Shown here piece after piece: positions 1-11,843 of a DNA stretch of 64,000 nt; the first letter of the stretch is position 1, and the number at the start of each line of letters is the position of its first letter. Below the pieces are notes generated by a model. The model was not told where the DNA came from and did not search any database. It saw only the letters and a list, made by a program, of their open reading frames with translations. This DNA is from Mycteria americana (lineage: Eukaryota > Chordata > Aves > Ciconiiformes > Ciconiidae), in the NCBI RefSeq assembly GCF_035582795.1, contig NC_134367.1, positions 107,556,062 through 107,620,061 of the forward strand. The letters run 5' to 3'. The translations under genes were made by a program, and so were the position numbers.

Positions 1-1217
1 AACTTCCTATTATGTTTTATACTGCTAAAAGTACATTTTCCTATAGTGAAGGCCTTGTAGGGTTTTTGTTTTGTTGCTGGTGGTGGGGTTTTTTGTTTGT
101 GTTTTGTTGTGGTTTTATGTTTTTTAAACTTTGCGTTATTTGAGACTTAGTGGCTGGGATTACATGGGTGGAGGTTCAGGGGCGGTTCTTTTAGTTGGAT
201 CACATAACTGCATGCTTTTTAAATTCTGTACTGTTCAGGAAATAATGGTTTAAAGCATACTTTGATTAGAAGGTGTCATAAAAGACTTTTTTTACTACCT
301 TTTGGCAAAGGTAAATGCCTTTTCTGGTAAGTATAGAAAATAAATGCATAATGAGAATGCTTAATCAATAGGGTATTGAAGTATTTTTTACCAATGGTTT
401 ATGTCAAGTGATACTTCTCTGATGTTAGTTACTAAAGTATTTGTGTTTTGAAGGTATTAATTACCTAATTGAAATTGGGTGCTAAAACGTTTGTACAGCA
501 GCACTAGGAACGTACCTAGGTGGCTGATACAATCTATGGATATTTTTCAAGTTGCTTCAGACTAAAAAGGCATCATACAAAACAGTTCCTTGGTAAAGTA
601 CAGCTCTAATTCAACAAGATAAAAAAAATATGTTTAACCTCAAGCTCACTGGTAATCTTACCAAAGTCAATGTAACAGCTGATTTGCTTAAAGTTAAGCA
701 GATGTTGAAGTAACCTTTCTGAACTGGGCTCCAAGCATTTGGTCTTGCAAACTCTTAGGCACGTCTTATATTTAATTACTTGAGTGTGCTTAAGCGTGGG
801 CATGTACCTAGCTGCTTTCAGGACTGAGGTCTAAAGGCCTGGCCCAGAAGGGTGCAGCGCGGAGCCCCCCTGGACCACCTTGATCGACTACTCCTCTGTG
901 CTTGCTGGAATTACATGTGGCCATTGCTCTGTCTGCAGTAGGTTGAGAACAACGTGGTAATTTTACCATCCGTTTAAAAAGAACATTAAACAATTACATG
1001 TCAGATCTGAAAGAAGTTAAGGTATCATAAAGGGAAATTAAAATTAGAGCTGTGAAAAAATACTATTAAACAGTATTAGGCTTGACAGTACTATACTGAT
1101 TTTTTTTTTTTTTTTTTTTTTTGTTCAGTAGCTATTTAACATTGTTCTAGATGTAGGTTTTCTTAACTTTTATTTTTCACCTTTATCATTGAATCTCAAC
1201 CTTAACTTTGTTTTGAG
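1..1217 (+). other. MARK1: MARK1 intron (partial), upstream of the microexon
   Basis: This AT-rich DNA precedes the 45-nt MARK1 exon and is read as intron because exons of the same gene follow in frame. I saw no stretch reading like the upstream MARK1 exons (spacer or UBA/kinase domains) in any plus-strand frame. A run of 23 T at 1100-1122 lies about 100 bases before the next acceptor. Short open frames here are chance. Confidence 0.6.
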
Positions 1218-1262
1218 GGATCCAAGTGAAGGCGAAGCCAGTGGCAGAACTGACACCTCAAG
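1218..1262 (+). CDS. MARK1: MARK1 penultimate coding exon, 45-nt microexon
   Basis: A 45-nt segment bounded by ...TTTTGAG and AG/GTGAGG reads DPSEGEASGRTDTS. It begins with the third base of one codon and ends with the first two of an Arg codon. That Arg is completed by the first G of the terminal exon at 3400, so the join reads ...[13 protein letters not shown], which fits my memory of mammalian MARK1 just before the KA1 domain. The segment lies in the variable, Ser-rich spacer between kinase/UBA and KA1. Its length is a multiple of three and both ends share the same phase, so it can be skipped without changing the frame. The acceptor dinucleotide is preceded by G (GAG), the least favoured type. 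It is too short for ORF finders and was identified from frame and homology. Confidence 0.85.
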
Positions 1263-1601
1263 GTGAGGAGCCACTATTAATACTTCGCTCCTAGGTCTTT
1301 CGCATTGAGGTTTAAGTGATTTCTTAAAGATTTCTAATCAGGATGTAAAATAGAATAGTGCTTAAGTAATCTGCATTTCAAAAATGTTTTTTATTTGGGG
1401 GGAGGGGGTTTTGGTGAGGTCCTTTATCCCTCGTTTTTGCGTTCTTGTGAAGTATTTAATATAAAACTACTTAAGCATATTCCTTTGAATAATAAAGCCC
1501 CCTGTAGAAGTTAACCAATCATTTAGGCACTTAAAATCATGTTTTGGCTTTTAAATATTTAATAGTGTTTACTTTTGGTTTCAGTGGAAAATGTAGTATA
1601 C

Positions 1602-1634
1602 TTGTGTGTGTCTGTGTGTATATATGTATATATT
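1602..1634. repeat. TG/TA microsatellite
   Basis: An alternating TG tract, interrupted once by a C, runs into TA repeats inside the last MARK1 intron. Confidence 0.85.
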
Positions 1635-3119
1635 AAACTTTTACTATAGTTACATACTGTGTTCATTACTAAAGCTGCTGTTTGCCAGAAGTAAACACCT
1701 TATAGTCCCTGAGAAATGAATGTCACTTTGCACTGAGAAATGAAATGTGACATTCAGACAAAAAGGGTGGTGACTGCGAAATATTGAATTTGTATGGCAA
1801 CCGCTGTACACAAATCTGTAGATGCTTGGTTAGTAATAAATCATTCCTCTATATGTTCATTTTCCAGTATACCTGCTCTTTTGCCATGTTTCAGCATTTG
1901 GTTCTGCATTTTTGGTGTGCTTAGCACAGTGCATAACTTTTTATTTTTTTTATGCTCTCTAATGAACAGGCATTGTAGTTTGCGTTCTAAACTGGTCGTG
2001 TACAGAAAGTATCGACTTAGTTTTCAAAACAGAAAGCCTTTATTTAAAAAAAAAAAAAAAGGCAGCACATTCTTAACAGGATACATTGTTTAATACACAA
2101 TGCATTTTATCTATGTTAGCCCTTTTCAATTCAAAGTCTATTAGCTGTCAAATTCTTGACCTGGAAAGGGAAAAGTGATCAATCAAATGATCAAATGAAA
2201 TGAAGTGTGAAGTTGCTTTCAGCTCTTGCTTTCACTCTCTAGCTTCCTCTACTTTTTGCCATCCTACAGTGTCTGTTTTGGGCTAAAAGTTGTTTGAGGT
2301 CTTATCCCTGCCATGCTCTATCCCTTAACATCGATGTGGTTCTCTGGGGATCACACTGAAAGTTAAATTAAAAATGCTTGTTTTGACTCCTCTCTGAATA
2401 GTAACAGTTTATAGACTATCAAAATGAGAACAGCACCTTTCGCCAGTGATGGGTGGGGAGGCATCAGGCATCTTAAGTACCTGGGACAAGAACACAAATA
2501 GTTGGCTGTGGATTTACTTCAAAATAATTAGTGCTCTTTCTCAAAATGCTTTCTACAATGGAATAAGTAATCTATTCTATAAGGAAGCATCAGAATAAGA
2601 ACATTCATTGGAAACTACTCCCTTGAAATTTTGTCCAAGTCATTTTATCAACTGAAATGCTTTGTCTCTACATGTCACTCTTTCTTCTGTGAAAAAGCTG
2701 CTGGCTGTGTACTTAACTGGTTGACAAACAAGCTGGTTACTACCAAATCACAGCACAAAATTCTGCTTCATCAGTTAAAATGAAGCACGTTATTATAAGG
2801 TCTTTTTACACAGAGAGAGGTCAAAAATACATAATAAATGCAAAAGCGGGGAAAGGCAGAAAAGAGGGGAGGGAATTAACTAAAGACTTGTGAATCACAG
2901 GGTGGGGTTTCTTCCTCTGCTGCTTTTACAGTATGATTTATGCTTCAGGATTGTGTCCCTCAACTTCAGTTTTGTTGGTGTATGGCATGCTCCAGATCAT
3001 GAAATCAGCAGAACTTCAGTCATGCTTTTACATAGATTCCACTTTCTTTGGAGCAGTATGGAGTAGCGTGTGTCTGCTGCAGTTACCATTGCACATGTTG
3101 TCATCAGAACGTTTTAGAG

Positions 3120-3321
3120 CAGGAGTTTCCAAACTTGCTTTGCTTGTGTGCCACCACTGGGAGCTGCACCAGTGCTGGTAGCAGCTCCCAGTGCTGTGCC
3201 AAAGCGCACATGAGTCTACACTCATGAGATGGTGCACAACTGTTCCAACAGTATCTGTCTAACTCTTTGAATTAGCTTGTGCGTGACTAGTGGTGTGTCA
3301 GTTGCAGTTTAGAAACCCCTG
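3120..3321. mobile_element. hAT (Charlie-like) MITE, non-autonomous DNA transposon
   Basis: This 202-bp element has imperfect terminal inverted repeats. The left end begins CAGGAGTTTCCAAACT, and the right end in reverse complement begins CAGGGGTTTCTAAACT. The 8 bp on either side (TTTTAGAG and TTCTAGAA) agree at 6 of 8 positions and fit a decayed hAT target-site duplication of the nTnTAGAn type. The middle holds a second inverted repeat (GGGAGCTGC ... GCAGCTCCC, 3157-3190). There is no coding capacity. The ends resemble the Charlie-group CAGNGGTTCTCAAACT terminus. The exact family cannot be named without a repeat library. Confidence 0.75.
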
Positions 3322-3399
3322 TTCTAGAACTGTATTTCTCTTCTAGCTCTTGACTGTACTGCTTTTATTTTTGACTGTTCTGTATGTCACTTCTTCCAG

Positions 3400-3754
3400 G
3401 AGCGCTTCTGGGGAGCCAAAAGACAGAGAGAAGGAGGATAGCAAAGATTCGAAGCCACGGTCCTTGCGGTTCACGTGGAGTATGAAGACCACTAGTTCTA
3501 TGGACCCGAACGATATGATGAGAGAGATTCGGAAAGTGTTAGACGCTAATAACTGTGATTACGAACAAAAAGAGAGGTTTTTGCTCTTCTGTGTTCACGG
3601 CGATGCACGACAAGATAGCCTTGTTCAGTGGGAGATGGAAGTCTGCAAACTGCCACGATTGTCGCTCAATGGAGTTCGTTTCAAGAGAATATCTGGGACT
3701 TCTATCGCATTTAAGAACATTGCATCCAAGATAGCAAACGAGCTTAAGCTGTAA
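3400..3754 (+). CDS. MARK1: MARK1 terminal coding exon (KA1 domain), C-terminus of the kinase
   Basis: This exon encodes the last 117 residues of microtubule affinity-regulating kinase 1, a Ser/Thr kinase that phosphorylates tau and other MAPs at KxGS motifs and controls cell polarity. The acceptor TTCTTCCAG precedes base 3400. The first residues ([20 protein letters not shown]) end the spacer, and the KA1 domain follows from [12 protein letters not shown] to the terminal ELKL that names the family. KA1 binds acidic phospholipids and helps autoinhibition. [20 protein letters not shown] and [19 protein letters not shown] separate it from MARK2, MARK3 and MARK4; the match to mammalian MARK1 as I recall it is near identity. 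The open frame upstream of 3400 (from an ATG at 3350) is intronic. The stop TAA is at 3752-3754. The kinase and UBA exons lie outside the window. Confidence 0.97.
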
Positions 3755-5490
3755 AGAGAACCTAAATTTTTTGGGATCAGGGAAGATTCATACATGATCT
3801 ACACTTTGAATGTACTGGTTACGCCTAATGTGATTGGCCTGTGAAACTCCCCATGTAGAAATTGCCCTTACTGCAATAAGGTTATACATAGTTATTCAGA
3901 ATTGTAAAGTTAAATCCAGTATGACCTATATTAAATAACTGTAGCTAAAGAAGTTATGTTCACATGTACAGGTAAGTATATAGAGCATTCTGTTCATTTT
4001 ATGTTCATAGAGTTGTATAATAAAAAGATGACTGCTTAAATTCAGATCTTGTATAGTTGTCTAGATTTCTGCACAGAAATGTATGTTTGCTTTCAGTTGG
4101 AAAAGTTCTTCCCTATCATTTACATTTTTGGTGGGTTTTATAAGTCTTACCTCTATCATGTGTTTTTTAAAAAACTTGTGTCCTGAGTCAAATGCACAAA
4201 AATAGTTTTCACAACTGTAGCATGACCATTTTTAATTATTTAAAGATTGTTCATGATTTGAACCAAAAGTCGATGAGTAATCGGCTTTTGTTCTACACGA
4301 GACTGTTCCTGCTTATCTTTTGGCTCTTATCCTTGTTATTGGACAGTGTTTAGTTGGGGGGGAAAAAAAAAATACAAACATGTTTACAGTGTTGGCACTT
4401 ACAGTTTAAAAATTTTGTTCTGCCTTGGGCCAGCTCAGAGCTGTGGGGGAACAGAAACCAGGCGTAAGTGATGTTCTGTCTGCAAATTCCAGTGCTTACT
4501 CCCATGGCCCATTAACAAATGTAGCACCAAAATGGAGAACCGTAATTATTTCATTTGAATATCATGGTGTAAAATATCACTTGTTTGCTGCCTTCAGAAT
4601 ACTATAAATTCCATTTTATGGAAATATATTAATATTGGGACTGTTTAATAGCACAAGATAATCTGAAGTGTTGACCAATTGTATAAGTTAATAATACCAC
4701 CTCAGGAATTAGCTTGGCTTTTGGAACATGTGCCTCCAAAGAGTACATGCGATTCCACATAATATTTTACAGCTAAACATACATTGTTTATAATGATAAA
4801 TTGTTGATTTATGCTTTCGTGGTTGTACAGTTTGTTCCCATGTAACCTGTTTGTGTTTAATATTTTACCAGATTTCTTGTATTTATTCCACATCATTATG
4901 CCTGTAATGTGCAGCTTTGTAATTAGGCACTTGCCTACAGAAAAGAGAAAAAAAAAAAAAACACCACATTTTTTTCCTTCATAATTAATGATTATAAACT
5001 ATGTAAAACCACTAGTACTGGTACATTTTAATACTTGTTATTTTGTACTGAATTAACCATAGAGGTTGGTTGTGCAATGTTATTTAATGTCGTAATTACT
5101 GTAATATCAACATATGGGCCCCATCTGCACACTCTTGTGAAGAATAGAAAGTTCATTAAGAAATTGTCACTTTAAAAAAATAAAAATTAAAAAAAAAGCT
5201 GTGGTAAACTCTGTAACCCTAAGTTAGAAGGCTGTAAGTGTAGTAAATGTGCCATTCTCTAATGGCTTCTTGACCGAGATGGACTTTACATACTGTACTG
5301 TGATGTAGCTTTCCTATGTAACAGTTATGTTCGGAAATGGACGTGTATTGTTGCCTTAGAAAAAGGGTGGTGTTTGGAAAGAAAGAACTGTAGCCCCTTT
5401 TCTTTTTTTATCTGATGTTCATTGAAACTAAATCTGATGCAAGTCATCTTGATTCACTGGTGCACTCTATTAAAACTTACTTGAACAGTT
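3755..5490 (+). other. MARK1: MARK1 3' UTR (approximate)
   Basis: AT-rich sequence follows the MARK1 stop. Three possible poly(A) signals are visible: AATAAA at 4019-4024 (proximal, followed by T/G-rich DNA), AATAAA at 5179-5184 inside an A-rich stretch, and ATTAAA at 5469-5474 (distal). Which ends are used cannot be decided from sequence. The 3' boundary given assumes the distal signal. Confidence 0.55.
4019..4024 (+). terminator. MARK1: Proximal poly(A) signal, MARK1
   Basis: AATAAA lies 265 bases after the MARK1 stop codon and is followed by T/G-rich sequence (TTGTATAGTTGT), a plausible downstream element. Confidence 0.6.
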
Positions 5491-8400
5491 CTCATACTAA
5501 AATACTTGTTGTTTGCCCTTTATAAAAGCACAGTAACTACTGCAGGTTGCAAAATAGTCTAAAGGTGTACAGACTTCGACACTCTCTGAATTCAGGGATT
5601 TGCATTATATCGGTTCTGTGGCCCTGCGCTTTCCAGAAAGTATCAGTGGTTTAGTGCTTCTTAGAAATGAATGTCCAGGAGCTTTTCCAGAAATTCACCA
5701 AAAATCGGCTGCGGGAGGGGTTAGTGTGTCTGCTCAATTTACCCGCAAATGTCCGTGAGTGTTCAATTATCCTTGAAAATACACCACTGGAACGTAACCA
5801 TGATGTTAATCCAAGATCATTCGTGAACTTTGTCATGAAACAAAACCCTTTGCCTTTTTGGAAGGTTCAGTGGAAAAAATATAGGTCATGCTGTGAGATG
5901 GTAGATTAAGTACTTAAGCTATCTTCCTGCTTTACAAGCCCTGTTTCTCCACGGCTAACTTTGCCCTAGATTGTTGCTGGTTTCCAGCGCTTCACATAAC
6001 TGGAGCTGTATTAATGTTCCACAAAACACAGACAGCGTTTCAAGAGGACCAAGGTTACAAATTTTAGTTCGAGTCTCCCGTGAAACACAGCACCCCAAAG
6101 TGCCAATTTAATGTTTCTATAGATGGACAGTTTGCAAATGGTATTACTTCCAGTAACTGCCAGCAGCCTGACATTGCCCTGATTCCCAAACCCTGCTGCC
6201 CTCCCTCCTTCCTGCTTTTGCCTTGTTGGAAGATGAGCTGTAAAAAGAACTCTCTTCACTCTCTGAAGTGAAGAGTTCTTACGCTCTCTGTAGCAAACAC
6301 ACCAAGTACTTCAGCGAGGGCATGATCTGAGTGCGAAAGGTATAGCTGCACCCAAACTCATCATTTGGCTTTCCAAATCTCCTGTTCCTGGCAGGAATAA
6401 GATGGGAAGATCCGAGAAAGAGACTTTTTCAGAACTGCTGGTTTTATTGGCAAGCGGAGCGTACTTAGTATGGAAATCAGTAAGATGTTGCATACTGACT
6501 TCTCAACGCCTGTTTTGAGTCCCTCAACAGCTGCCTTGTTATGTACCTGTTACGTATAAGCTACTCCTTGGGTAAGAGCGGGATAAGAACATTTGGATCT
6601 GAAACGCAGCTTGACTCACGTGGGAGGGGATCAGCGTGGCATTTTGTCAGCACAGCTTTAACTTGAGAAATCCAAAAGACAGTTAAATGCCACGTCACGT
6701 TCCGCGGCTCCAGGAAGGGATAGGGATGTCTCGGATCTTCAGAGGGCTTACGTATTCAATTGTCATTTCTTGGCAGCATTTCGAGGGGGTGTTTCGGGTG
6801 GGTGGGGGGTGAACAGTTGGACGGCCGCGTGGTTCTGCTGGTTTGGGTTGGGGTTGGTTTTTTGCTTGCTTTCTTTAAGGTATACAGACAGTTCCAGACT
6901 AAGTAGACCCCTTTTCATGCAGTCCAATTTAAAACATTAAAGTGTTTATAGGTCAATGAAAGGACTATAAACGTTCGCTCCTGCTTCTGTGAATGAAAAA
7001 TAATGCCTGAGAGCCAAGCGGTGTCATTAATGCCATATAGTTACGATAATGCTAAAAGCCCATGAGCTGTTAGACATGAGACTTTTGATACACACCTAGG
7101 AGGCACCTTGGACCTCTTAATCTCTGAACTTGTTGTGTTGCCCTGCTGCCACGGAAATGGAGACAGTAAATCTCAATTGAGAGATCTATTCTCTGAGGTT
7201 TTGATAGCTGAACTCTGGAAAATGAAACAAGCTCGTGAAGTACAAACCCAGCCTGTGGGGAAAGGCCTGCCCCTCTTGAGAAGACAGATTATCGTTCACT
7301 ATCTTTGCACTTCTCGTTTAGGGGCAAAGTATACATTCAGTAATGGATCTATAAATAGAAAACCTAGACACTCTTCAAAGCCCCAGAAAAATATTTAATG
7401 CTTTTTTTTTTTCTTTAAAAATTTTCAAGGTAGCTTGAGGTTAACAAGACAAAAGGTCCCATTCAACAGCTGCTTACAGATTACTGATATTTTATTTCCT
7501 GATGCTGCTACTTAATCAGTATCAAGCACTTACTTCATCCTTCGAACTATCTAAGAAAGCAGCACATTAAAATCTACAGCAATGTATCAGAGCATGCAAC
7601 ATTTAACTCCTGCACCTTGCTGCTTCAGGCTCCTTACCCTGTGATTATTGTTAAAATAGGTAGGTGGGACAGGACCTACGCTGCTACCCTGTTGCACTGT
7701 CTGCAGCGTTTAGGACATACCTGCACCTCCCGGACGTAGGCAAGTTCAGCATCTGGCTCCAGGAGGTGGGGGAGAGAACTGGGTGGCTCAGAAATGGGCC
7801 CTGCAGGCACGGCCGCAGCCAGAGCCCGGAGGAAGGAGGAGCTCCGAGGGCCACGCGTGGTCTGTGGTAGGTGGCCATTTGGGACTGGTACTGGGAGCAT
7901 GAAATCCTGTCCGGATTTAGGTCTCCACCTCAACCTTCTGGAGATATAAATTAAAGACAGACCTGAGACTTCGCTCACATCTTCCACCCTTCAGAGGACT
8001 GGCCCAGCTGTCCGTTACACGGCTTTCTGGCTGGAGCTGTGGCGATGGTGAAACAACGTCCCTGGGCAGATAACTACAGTAGGTGCAGGATTTACTTGCT
8101 GAACGTTAAGGGCACATCTCGGGGAGACACAGGTTCAAGGCTTTGTTCCTCAGTAAGAAAAATCTGCAGTAAAGGATTAGTCCGTCCCCTTATTACATCC
8201 GCTTGTCCAAAGTATTTGTGTATGTATCAAATGTTGATAAATACACCAACTGGTTTAATAAATTATACCAATCCTCCCTATACAATTTTGCTTTTCATGA
8301 TCTACCCCAGCTACACGAACGCTGCTGAGGAAGTGCAAGCATCAAACTGCAGCCCACCCAGCTGCCAGCCTCCCCCTGCATCTGGGTGAAAAGCACCGAG

Positions 8401-8584
8401 AAACTGTGCCTTTAGATGAAGGCTTGGGTACTTTCCCCTTGGCCGGGGGTAGCAGAAGGGAGCCCTGTACGCCGAGGATGCCGTTCACCCGAGGCTCTAG
8501 GTAGGAACACCTCCCACAGAGGGATTACCAGGGAGTTTGGTCTCTTTTGGACGGTAAAAGGAGTGTGATCTCCCAAACCCGCTG
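5491..8584. other. Intergenic, MARK1 to C1orf115
   Basis: No gene is recognised here. The open frames at 5651-5909 (both strands), 6011-6271 and 7664-7987 have no recognisable domain and overlap one another, as chance frames do. A G-rich stretch at 6785-6809 fits the G-quadruplex pattern. No repeat family was identified. Confidence 0.6.
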
Positions 8585-9560
8585 CTGGCGTGGAGCCGTG
8601 CGTGCGATGCCGGGACAGGCACCGGCTCAGCGTTTCGCTGGGGGTCAGGGCGCGGAGGCCGAGGCAGCCCGGCCGCAGGGCAGGGGCTGCGGCCCCCAGC
8701 CCCACCGCTAGCGACAGGCTGGGTTTCCCCTCTCCTGAGCCGGCGGGGGGCGAGTCCCGGGCTTCCCCCAGCAACTCCCCGCTTCCCCAGCAAGGCGAGA
8801 CGCGGGTTTCCGCACCAGAGCCGCGGCGGGGCCGGGGGTGCCGGTGCCCGGTGCCCGACGCCGCGGCCCCGGCTGCCCCGGGCCGGTTTGGGCGGGCACG
8901 GCCCGCAGGGCGGCGGCGGCCGAGGCGCCTCTTCCCGCAGCCGTCCCGCCCCGGGGAGGGGGCGGCGGCCGCCTCCGGCCACACCTGTGGCGCGGCGGCG
9001 GCGGAGGAAGCGGCCGGAGGTCCGCGGAGACGGGTCGGCGCCCGGCGGCACCATGACGGTGGGTGCGCGGCTGGGCGCCAAGGCGAGGGGCAGGTACTCC
9101 CGCCGCGGGCCCGGCGACGACCAGGTCTCCATCCTGCCCGGCGAGGAGGAGGAGGAGGCGGCGGCTGCGGGCAGCGCGGGGGCCCCGCGGGCGGCGGCGC
9201 TGGAGGAGGAGGGCGCAGCCGGCAGGAAGGTGCGCTTCGCCCTCCTGCCCGACTCCTACGAGCCGCTGCGCCCGCCGCGGGCCGCCGGCAAGCGGCCCTA
9301 CGGGAAGCGGCTGAAGAAGTACGGCAAGGTGAGGGCAGAGCGCTCCCGGACCGGCCGCCGCCGCCCGCGGCAGCCCCAGCGGGCACCCTGCGGCGGGCGG
9401 CGGGGCTCGGCACCGACTTCCCGAGGGGCTCTCCGAAGTCCCCCGTGTCCGTCAGGCATTTTAGGCGCCGGCGCTTGGCCCCGAGGCGGGGGTGAGCCCG
9501 CTGGCGCTGGCTCTGGCTCTGACTCTGGCTCCTGCCGGGGAGGAGCCGGTCCTGCTGGGG
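8585..9560. promoter_or_regulatory. C1orf115: CpG island over C1orf115 promoter and exon 1
   Basis: About 1 kb of very GC-rich, CpG-dense sequence surrounds the C1orf115 start codon, with abrupt AT-rich flanks. This fits a TATA-less CpG-island promoter. The transcription start is not visible directly but should lie upstream of 9053. Long frames on both strands across the island reflect its GC content. Confidence 0.8.
9053..9328 (+). CDS. C1orf115: C1orf115 (RDD1) coding exon 1
   Basis: This exon encodes residues 1-92 of the C1orf115 homologue, a small protein also called 'required for drug-induced death 1', reported to act with clathrin adaptors in controlling the ABCB1 transporter. The start codon has A at -3 (GCACCATGA). 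The sequence begins MTVGARLGAKARGRYSRR, passes an acidic run (EEEEE) and reaches the conserved basic end KVRFALLPDSYEPL...GKRPYGKRLKKYGK. The donor is AAG/GTGAGG at 9329. The exon is exactly 276 nt, so the junction is phase 0. Together with exon 2 the protein is 131 aa, slightly shorter than the human protein (about 142 aa). The Glu/Ala-rich middle is the variable part. The larger frames in other phases across this GC-rich exon are shadows. Confidence 0.93.
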
Positions 9561-11843
9561 AAGGCACGGCAGCGAGCCTCGCCTGGATCCAAGAGTAGCA
9601 AATCTGCCGTTTCGGGGTGAAAACGACACTAAGCTGATCCATGTGACGGGTACTTTGCCTTTCTTTGTTCTGCGTTTCCCTCGGCGTCATTGTTTTGACA
9701 CCGTTTCTTAAAACTTCCAGTTAATCGGCCTGCCTTTTTTTTTTTCCTTCTACTTCAGTGACCCAAAGAAGAGGTAATAAAATACCTCCAGTACACTCAT
9801 CTGCCAGTTTAACCTTCCAGGTGTCCCCTGAAAATCACTGGTACGAGTTAAAGAAAAAATGCAACATGTTCTTCATTGTGTAATTACTGTTTTGGCTCAA
9901 AATTGTTCTTTTGCTTTCCTGCGTGGAAGGTCGCGAGTCCTGCGGTCTGGTGACTGGGTTTTTTTCCCCTGCAGGGCGGGTGCCTTTAATTACAAAAGTG
10001 CTGTTTGGAAGAATTCGATTATTTTTCTGTCATTCATGTCGCTTAAATACAGCTTAGGTATGTCTTGGGTATTTGTAGCAAAAAATAGTTTCCGAGTTAG
10101 CAGGAAAAACCTGTCTGGGATCTTTTCCTACTGGAGAGATTACAGATGTCGGCACGAGACCTGACTTTCTACTGCATTCTTTAAAAAAAAAAATGATTTT
10201 GTTAAAGATAACCTTGCTATGCCTGGCATCCAGAAAATGCCGGTTAGCTTGGCAAAGTTACTTAATTTTGAAATTCACAGACTTTACAGATGACAGCACA
10301 GCCATGGGCCGCCTCACAAATACTACTGCTTCATAAAGAGATTAATGGGATATTTCATTCTTTCATGATGGATTTGATACTTCGAGTTTCCAACGCTGTG
10401 ATTTCCAAGTCACAGTGAACACGTGTAGTATGCAGCAGTCTCAAGTCCAAAGAGCTTCCACTGTAGGCTTGACTTACAGGGAGCAGTTCCGTGAGCACGG
10501 TTATGTCGCAGCAGTTCATAAATGTGCTGATGTGCTATTGCTATACGTGCTGTTGGTATAAGGGCGCTTACAATAGCGTTTAGAGCACAGGGTAGTTCTT
10601 GAAGACTGCGTATTCCCGTTTGTATTGGTCAGACAACATCCCCACGGGGAAGGTTTGCCAGTTTAGCTTTGGCAGTAAAGACCACTCGTGAAAGCGTCGG
10701 TGAGGCGCGGGTAGGTAAGTTGTATGTGGTGCAGGAAGGAGGAAAGAAGTCGCCAGTGCGACACAGGACAGGGGCAGACGTGGGAAGGGAAGGCCCTGCG
10801 TCTCCTCCGCCGTCCCCAGGCTCTGCCCCTGGGTTTGAGCTGCCTTTTTATTTTGCCATCTTAACTCCCTTCAAGTAAGTTTCCATAGGAGTAAATACAG
10901 CCAAATTCAGCTATGCAGTGGCATCGTGACAGCTGAAGGTTTTCATGTGCCGGTACCACTGTAATCTGGCTTTAAGAAATCCTCGGAATATAATAGATAT
11001 TGACTGGATTTCACCGATTTAATTATATTTAAAAATATATCCTCTGTTTCAGTTTTCCTTATTACAAGAGATGATTTTCATCTAGTCCCACATAACTATA
11101 AAGTGTTACTAACTGTTAATTCTGATATTCCTCCCAAACTGACCACATTGTAATAATTCCCCAGTCATGACCAGCCATATGAGCAAAAACTATCAAGAGT
11201 TAAATTAAAATTGGGTTAAGGTTTTTAGTTTAAATAATCTGTAGCAAGTTATCTCTAATGCAGTACACAGATGAGTTCTTAAACGTGTACAGACGTGAAA
11301 GTGGGTCAAAACATTCTTATTTTGACCAAAAAAATCTTGTTTTGACAAAAAGCAATGACATTTCCACAAAAGTATTCTCAGTGATTTCTCACTGCCTTCT
11401 TGTTCAGCACCAGTTTTAACAGCTTATGTGCTTTTAAGAGTTACTAACATGCTTAGAACATGTGTGGGGGGGAAACACGTACCTCTACAAACTAGGTGTG
11501 AATTTAAACTAATTTTACTCTTGAATAGAAGCCCACGTAAAAGCCTGGCTTCCTGTGGAGGCTGTATCCATTCTGTATATGTATCCATATACATATACAG
11601 ATGTATCATATACTGTATCCATTCAGTATATGGATACATATCCATATGTATCCATATACTCTGTGTGTGTGTTTCTATATAAAAATAGATGGTAAAATGT
11701 TGTTCCATGCTCGAGCCCTCATTAGCTGTGGGAGAAGTTCATTTTCTGGGTTGGTGACATTGGCTGTCGGAACGATTTTATGTGAAGGTATTTTCTATCA
11801 CCTCTCCTTTTTTTTTGTCCCCTTCTCCCGTCTCTCTCCGCAG
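9329..11843 (+). other. C1orf115: C1orf115 intron
   Basis: The single 2,515-nt intron runs from the donor GTGAGG to the acceptor CTCTCCGCAG. It contains an AT-rich patch of inverted and direct repeats at about 11563-11662, roughly 180 bases before the acceptor. No further exon or known mobile element was seen. Confidence 0.85.
11563..11662. repeat. AT-rich inverted/direct repeat patch
   Basis: The units CTGTATCCATTC and GTATCCATATAC recur here in direct and inverted orientation (for example GTATATG-TATC-CATATAC), followed by a short TG run. It looks like a decayed microsatellite able to form hairpins or cruciforms. Confidence 0.7.

Larger units (their letters stand above)
1263..3399 (+). other. 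MARK1: MARK1 last intron
   Basis: A 2,137-nt intron between the microexon donor (GTGAGG) and the terminal-exon acceptor (TTCTTCCAG). It holds a short TG/TA microsatellite (1602-1634), an A-run near 2046 and a hAT-type MITE (3120-3321) whose 3' end lies 78 bases before the acceptor. No other coding segment is visible. Confidence 0.8.

Noticed and set aside
5651-5909. Overlapping 61- and 80-codon frames on both strands
   Set aside because: They read somewhat protein-like but match no family I know, and they oppose each other. No splice or poly(A) context.
6060-6080. B-box-like AGTTCGAGTCTCC as a possible tRNA
   Set aside because: No matching A box or cloverleaf can be drawn around it.
8412-9629. 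405-codon minus-strand frame, plus 301- and 236-codon plus-strand frames over the C1orf115 CpG island
   Set aside because: Low stop density from high GC content. Compositions are Arg/Pro/Ala-rich with no domain. The real C1orf115 frame runs through this DNA from 9053.
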